A stretch of 7,423 bases of DNA from Thermoplasmata archaeon (GTDB lineage: Archaea; Thermoplasmatota; Thermoplasmata; Lutacidiplasmatales; UBA184). This document shows, in pieces, positions 6,368 through 7,423 of the stretch (positions are counted from its first letter, which is position 1; each line of letters begins with the position of its first letter). Under the pieces are notes generated by a model that made no database searches, was not told the DNA's origin, and saw only the letters and a list, made by a program, of their open reading frames with translations. The stretch lies in NCBI GenBank assembly GCA_030043865.1, contig JASHWZ010000089.1:1-7423 (forward strand). The letters run 5' to 3'. The position numbers and the translations under genes are program-made.

Positions 6368-6381
6368 GGGTCGCGCGACCC
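6368..6381. repeat. Perfect 14-bp palindrome GGGTCGCGCGACCC
   Basis: This is fully self-complementary DNA in the intergenic stretch, about 120 bases upstream of the membrane-protein start and 155 bases after the toxin stop. It is a candidate dimeric regulator site. GC-rich DNA yields such palindromes by chance more often than average DNA, so the call is guarded. Confidence 0.35.
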
Positions 6382-6536
6382 ACCGCTCCGTCCGACGGGA
6401 CCATAGCACGGGCGATCACGCCTCACTTCCAAGGAACGGAGACCGACAGATGTTTGACGTGCCGAACGCGGCGGATGATGCAATAGCCATTTCACCCGCA
6501 CTGGATCAGACGCCCCGGCCGATACGAAGAACGGAC

Positions 6537-6857
6537 TCACTTGACAGAAGTGAGATATCGACGGAGGGCATCGTACACTTGGTTACGCGTCTGGAACATC
6601 TCGAACTTGGGCCGGCCCTGGATGACTCGGTAGATGCCCCGATAGTCTCCAACAACCTTCAATCGCCAGCGGTCCGGATCGTTTCTGACCGGACCGACGT
6701 CGAGCGACGGCGTGGCGCGCTGTGGGTGCTCGCTGAACTCCTCGAACGCCGCGAAGAACAGCTCTCGGACCTCTGGCGGGAGTCTCAGAAACTCTCGCTC
6801 AGCCGAGCGACTGAAATCGATGTTCTCGCGCCAAGGGCCGAGCGAACTTCTGACCAC
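6537..6857 (-). CDS. RelE/ParE-superfamily toxin
   Basis: This encodes a 106-residue toxin of a type II toxin-antitoxin module. The fold signatures are in order: a first beta strand (ENIDFSRSAEREFLRL, 11-26), a helical hairpin (PPEVRELFFAAFEEFSEHP, 27-45), and the beta-sheet core (DRWRLKVVGDYRGIYRVIQ, 62-80), with the family hallmark W-R-L plus G-D-Y-R. The C-terminal segment FQTRNQVYDALRRYL replaces the usual H-R-x-x-V-Y. RelE members cut mRNA at the ribosome and ParE members poison gyrase; the basic residues Arg65, Lys67, Arg73 and Arg91 favour a RelE-like mRNA interferase, but the sequence does not decide. The start is a GTG 3 bases after the antitoxin stop. Length is slightly above the usual 85-100 residues because of a short N-terminal extension. 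Antitoxin first, toxin second is the classical order. Confidence 0.85.
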   Translation of the reverse strand: MVRSSLGPWRENIDFSRSAEREFLRLPPEVRELFFAAFEEFSEHPQRATPSLDVGPVRNDPDRWRLKVVGDYRGIYRVIQGRPKFEMFQTRNQVYDALRRYLTSVK

Positions 6858-6860
6858 GAC

Positions 6861-7094
6861 TTACTGGCCCCGAGCTTTGCGCCTTAGGTGCTTCGCGAGT
6901 ACCTCCGAAGCCGGCGTGCTCGGCTCGCCCGCCCGAGCCGCGAGTTCTCGAAGGGTGTCTGGCGGAAGGAAATCCTCGAACGACTGAAGCAGGAACTGAT
7001 CCCAGTTTTGCGCGCCGGTTTTTAGACCTTGCAGAAATCGAAGTGTCGAGCTATGGACGGGGATCGACGTCATTGCATCGTCCGAAGTGCTCAT
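6861..7094 (-). CDS. Probable antitoxin of the RelE/ParE-like module, RHH-like
   Basis: This encodes a 77-residue protein whose gene ends 3 bases before the toxin start. I do not recognise a named antitoxin family. Residues 10-42 (SIPVHSSTLRFLQGLK, then NWDQFLLQSFEDFL) follow the ribbon-helix-helix pattern of a beta strand, a Ser-Ser-Thr helix cap, a Leu/Lys helix and a second helix after a short turn. This is the layout of archaeal VapB-like antitoxins. The second half (PDTLRELAARAG to the basic tail HLRRKARGQ) would contain the toxin-binding helix. It normally binds and neutralises the toxin and represses the operon. The ATG at 7094 is chosen over a TTG at 7103 because a TATA-like box sits 25 bases upstream of it; an ATG at 7073 is also possible. 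The identity rests mainly on position and size. Confidence 0.7.
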   Translation of the reverse strand: MSTSDDAMTSIPVHSSTLRFLQGLKTGAQNWDQFLLQSFEDFLPPDTLRELAARAGEPSTPASEVLAKHLRRKARGQ

Positions 7095-7115
7095 CGAACG
7101 CAAATTATTTTGATG

Positions 7116-7124
7116 ATATTAATT
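7116..7124 (-). promoter_or_regulatory. TATA-like box of the toxin-antitoxin operon
   Basis: The minus strand reads AATTAATAT, centred about 25 bases upstream of the antitoxin ATG at 7094, which suits an archaeal leaderless transcript. It is part of an AT-rich island (about 7100-7130) that stands out sharply from the GC-rich surroundings. Within the island CAAATTATTTTG (7100-7111) is an imperfect palindrome that a repressor could use. Confidence 0.45.
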
Positions 7125-7304
7125 GTTTTCGCTGGGTGTGGCAGATGGCACGGTCATTGGCTCGTTCCCGCCGGGTTCTACGGGTGAAACGCGGATTGCA
7201 CCCCACGCGTCGAAGGCTCGATCCCCACATTGGAAGAATCAAGTCAGCCCCCTGGAGATGGGTCAACCTAATTCGGGGAACCGCCCTCTCGAGTTCCAGC
7301 CGGA

Positions 7305-7423
7305 ATGCAGCCACCGGTAGACGACGCTTGGGCGCACGACCTTGGTCTCTCCACCCAGGCTGATTGGAAGCGTTGGCGGAATCGAGTGATCGTCTCCTCG
7401 GCGGTTGCATTGATGATCGTTTT
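7305..7423 (+). CDS. N-terminal fragment of a probable membrane protein, cut by right edge
   Basis: An ATG at 7305 opens a frame that runs off the window; 39 complete codons are visible. The protein starts MQPPVDDAWAHDLGLS, continues with a basic, Trp-containing patch (WKRWRNR, 21-27), and then enters a hydrophobic stretch (VIVSSAVALMIV, from 28) that looks like the beginning of a membrane helix with a positively charged cytoplasmic side. The frame has a stop at 7269-7271 and no other start codon after it, so the start is well defined. I see no ribosome binding site; a weak AT-rich block (CCTAATTC, 7267-7274) could be promoter DNA. The gene is divergent from the toxin-antitoxin operon across about 210 bases in which I see no other gene. 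Family unknown. Confidence 0.6.
   Translation, partial: MQPPVDDAWAHDLGLSTQADWKRWRNRVIVSSAVALMIV

Larger units (their letters stand above)
6249..6536. other. Non-coding 288-base stretch with two palindromes
   Basis: I see no credible gene here between the membrane-protein gene and the toxin gene. Short open frames on both strands lack family-like sequence and are rich in Arg, Ser, Pro and Thr, as expected for random GC-rich DNA. The stretch holds the ribosome binding site of the membrane-protein gene, a 15-bp dyad at 6271-6285 and a perfect 14-bp palindrome at 6368-6381. No convincing TATA box or T-rich terminator was found. Confidence 0.5.

Noticed and set aside
6450..6887. A 145-codon plus-strand frame opposite the toxin
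   Set aside because: It is antisense to a clear RelE/ParE toxin and shows no recognisable family.
7131..7230. A possible tRNA suggested by GGGTTCTACGGG and GGCTCGATCCCC
   Set aside because: Neither T-loop-like sequence is flanked by a complementary five-base stem, and no matching acceptor or anticodon stem could be drawn.
7105..7410. A 101-codon minus-strand frame upstream of the antitoxin
   Set aside because: It is Arg-rich without motif, overlaps the antitoxin promoter island and the start of the right-edge gene, and looks like a chance frame.

Overview
This is a GC-rich window with densely packed genes. It holds eight complete protein genes and two that run off the edges. I see no rRNA, tRNA, CRISPR array or insertion sequence. 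The host is probably a high-GC archaeon, perhaps of the Thermoplasmatota type, but this is an inference of moderate to low strength. It rests on two genes (the ArsR regulator and the antitoxin) that have TATA-like boxes about 25-26 bases upstream of their start codons, as in archaeal leaderless transcripts, and on a small membrane-anchored extracytoplasmic protein with a short basic N-terminus and one anchor helix. A high-GC bacterium is not excluded: the ArsR upstream region can also be read as a -35/-10 pair.

Left part (1-767): a minus-strand operon encodes an ArsR-family repressor (567-259) followed, with a 4-base ATGA overlap, by an SRPBCC/AHSA1-family protein (262 to beyond the left edge). 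The ArsR promoter contains two head-to-tail 16-bp palindromic units (578-593 and 594-609), and the TATA-like box lies across their junction. This is a ready-made autoregulatory operator. A 200-base intergenic region separates this operon from a divergent plus-strand operon.

Middle (768-5741): four plus-strand genes with very small gaps form a probable operon. They encode a YtcJ-like metal-dependent amidohydrolase, a 12-helix MFS transporter, a small DoxX-like membrane protein (possibly starting at a CTG that overlaps the MFS stop) and a 14-helix DHA2-type MFS drug exporter. The combination suggests hydrolysis plus efflux of an unidentified small molecule. The divergent ArsR repressor might also control it, but this is not shown.

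Right part (5742-7423): a minus-strand, cysteine-containing membrane-anchored extracytoplasmic protein is convergent with the operon. It is followed by a non-coding stretch with two strong short palindromes, then by a minus-strand toxin-antitoxin pair (RelE/ParE-like toxin with a small RHH-like antitoxin) driven from an AT-rich promoter island. At the right edge a plus-strand gene begins, with a probable membrane segment starting near residue 28.
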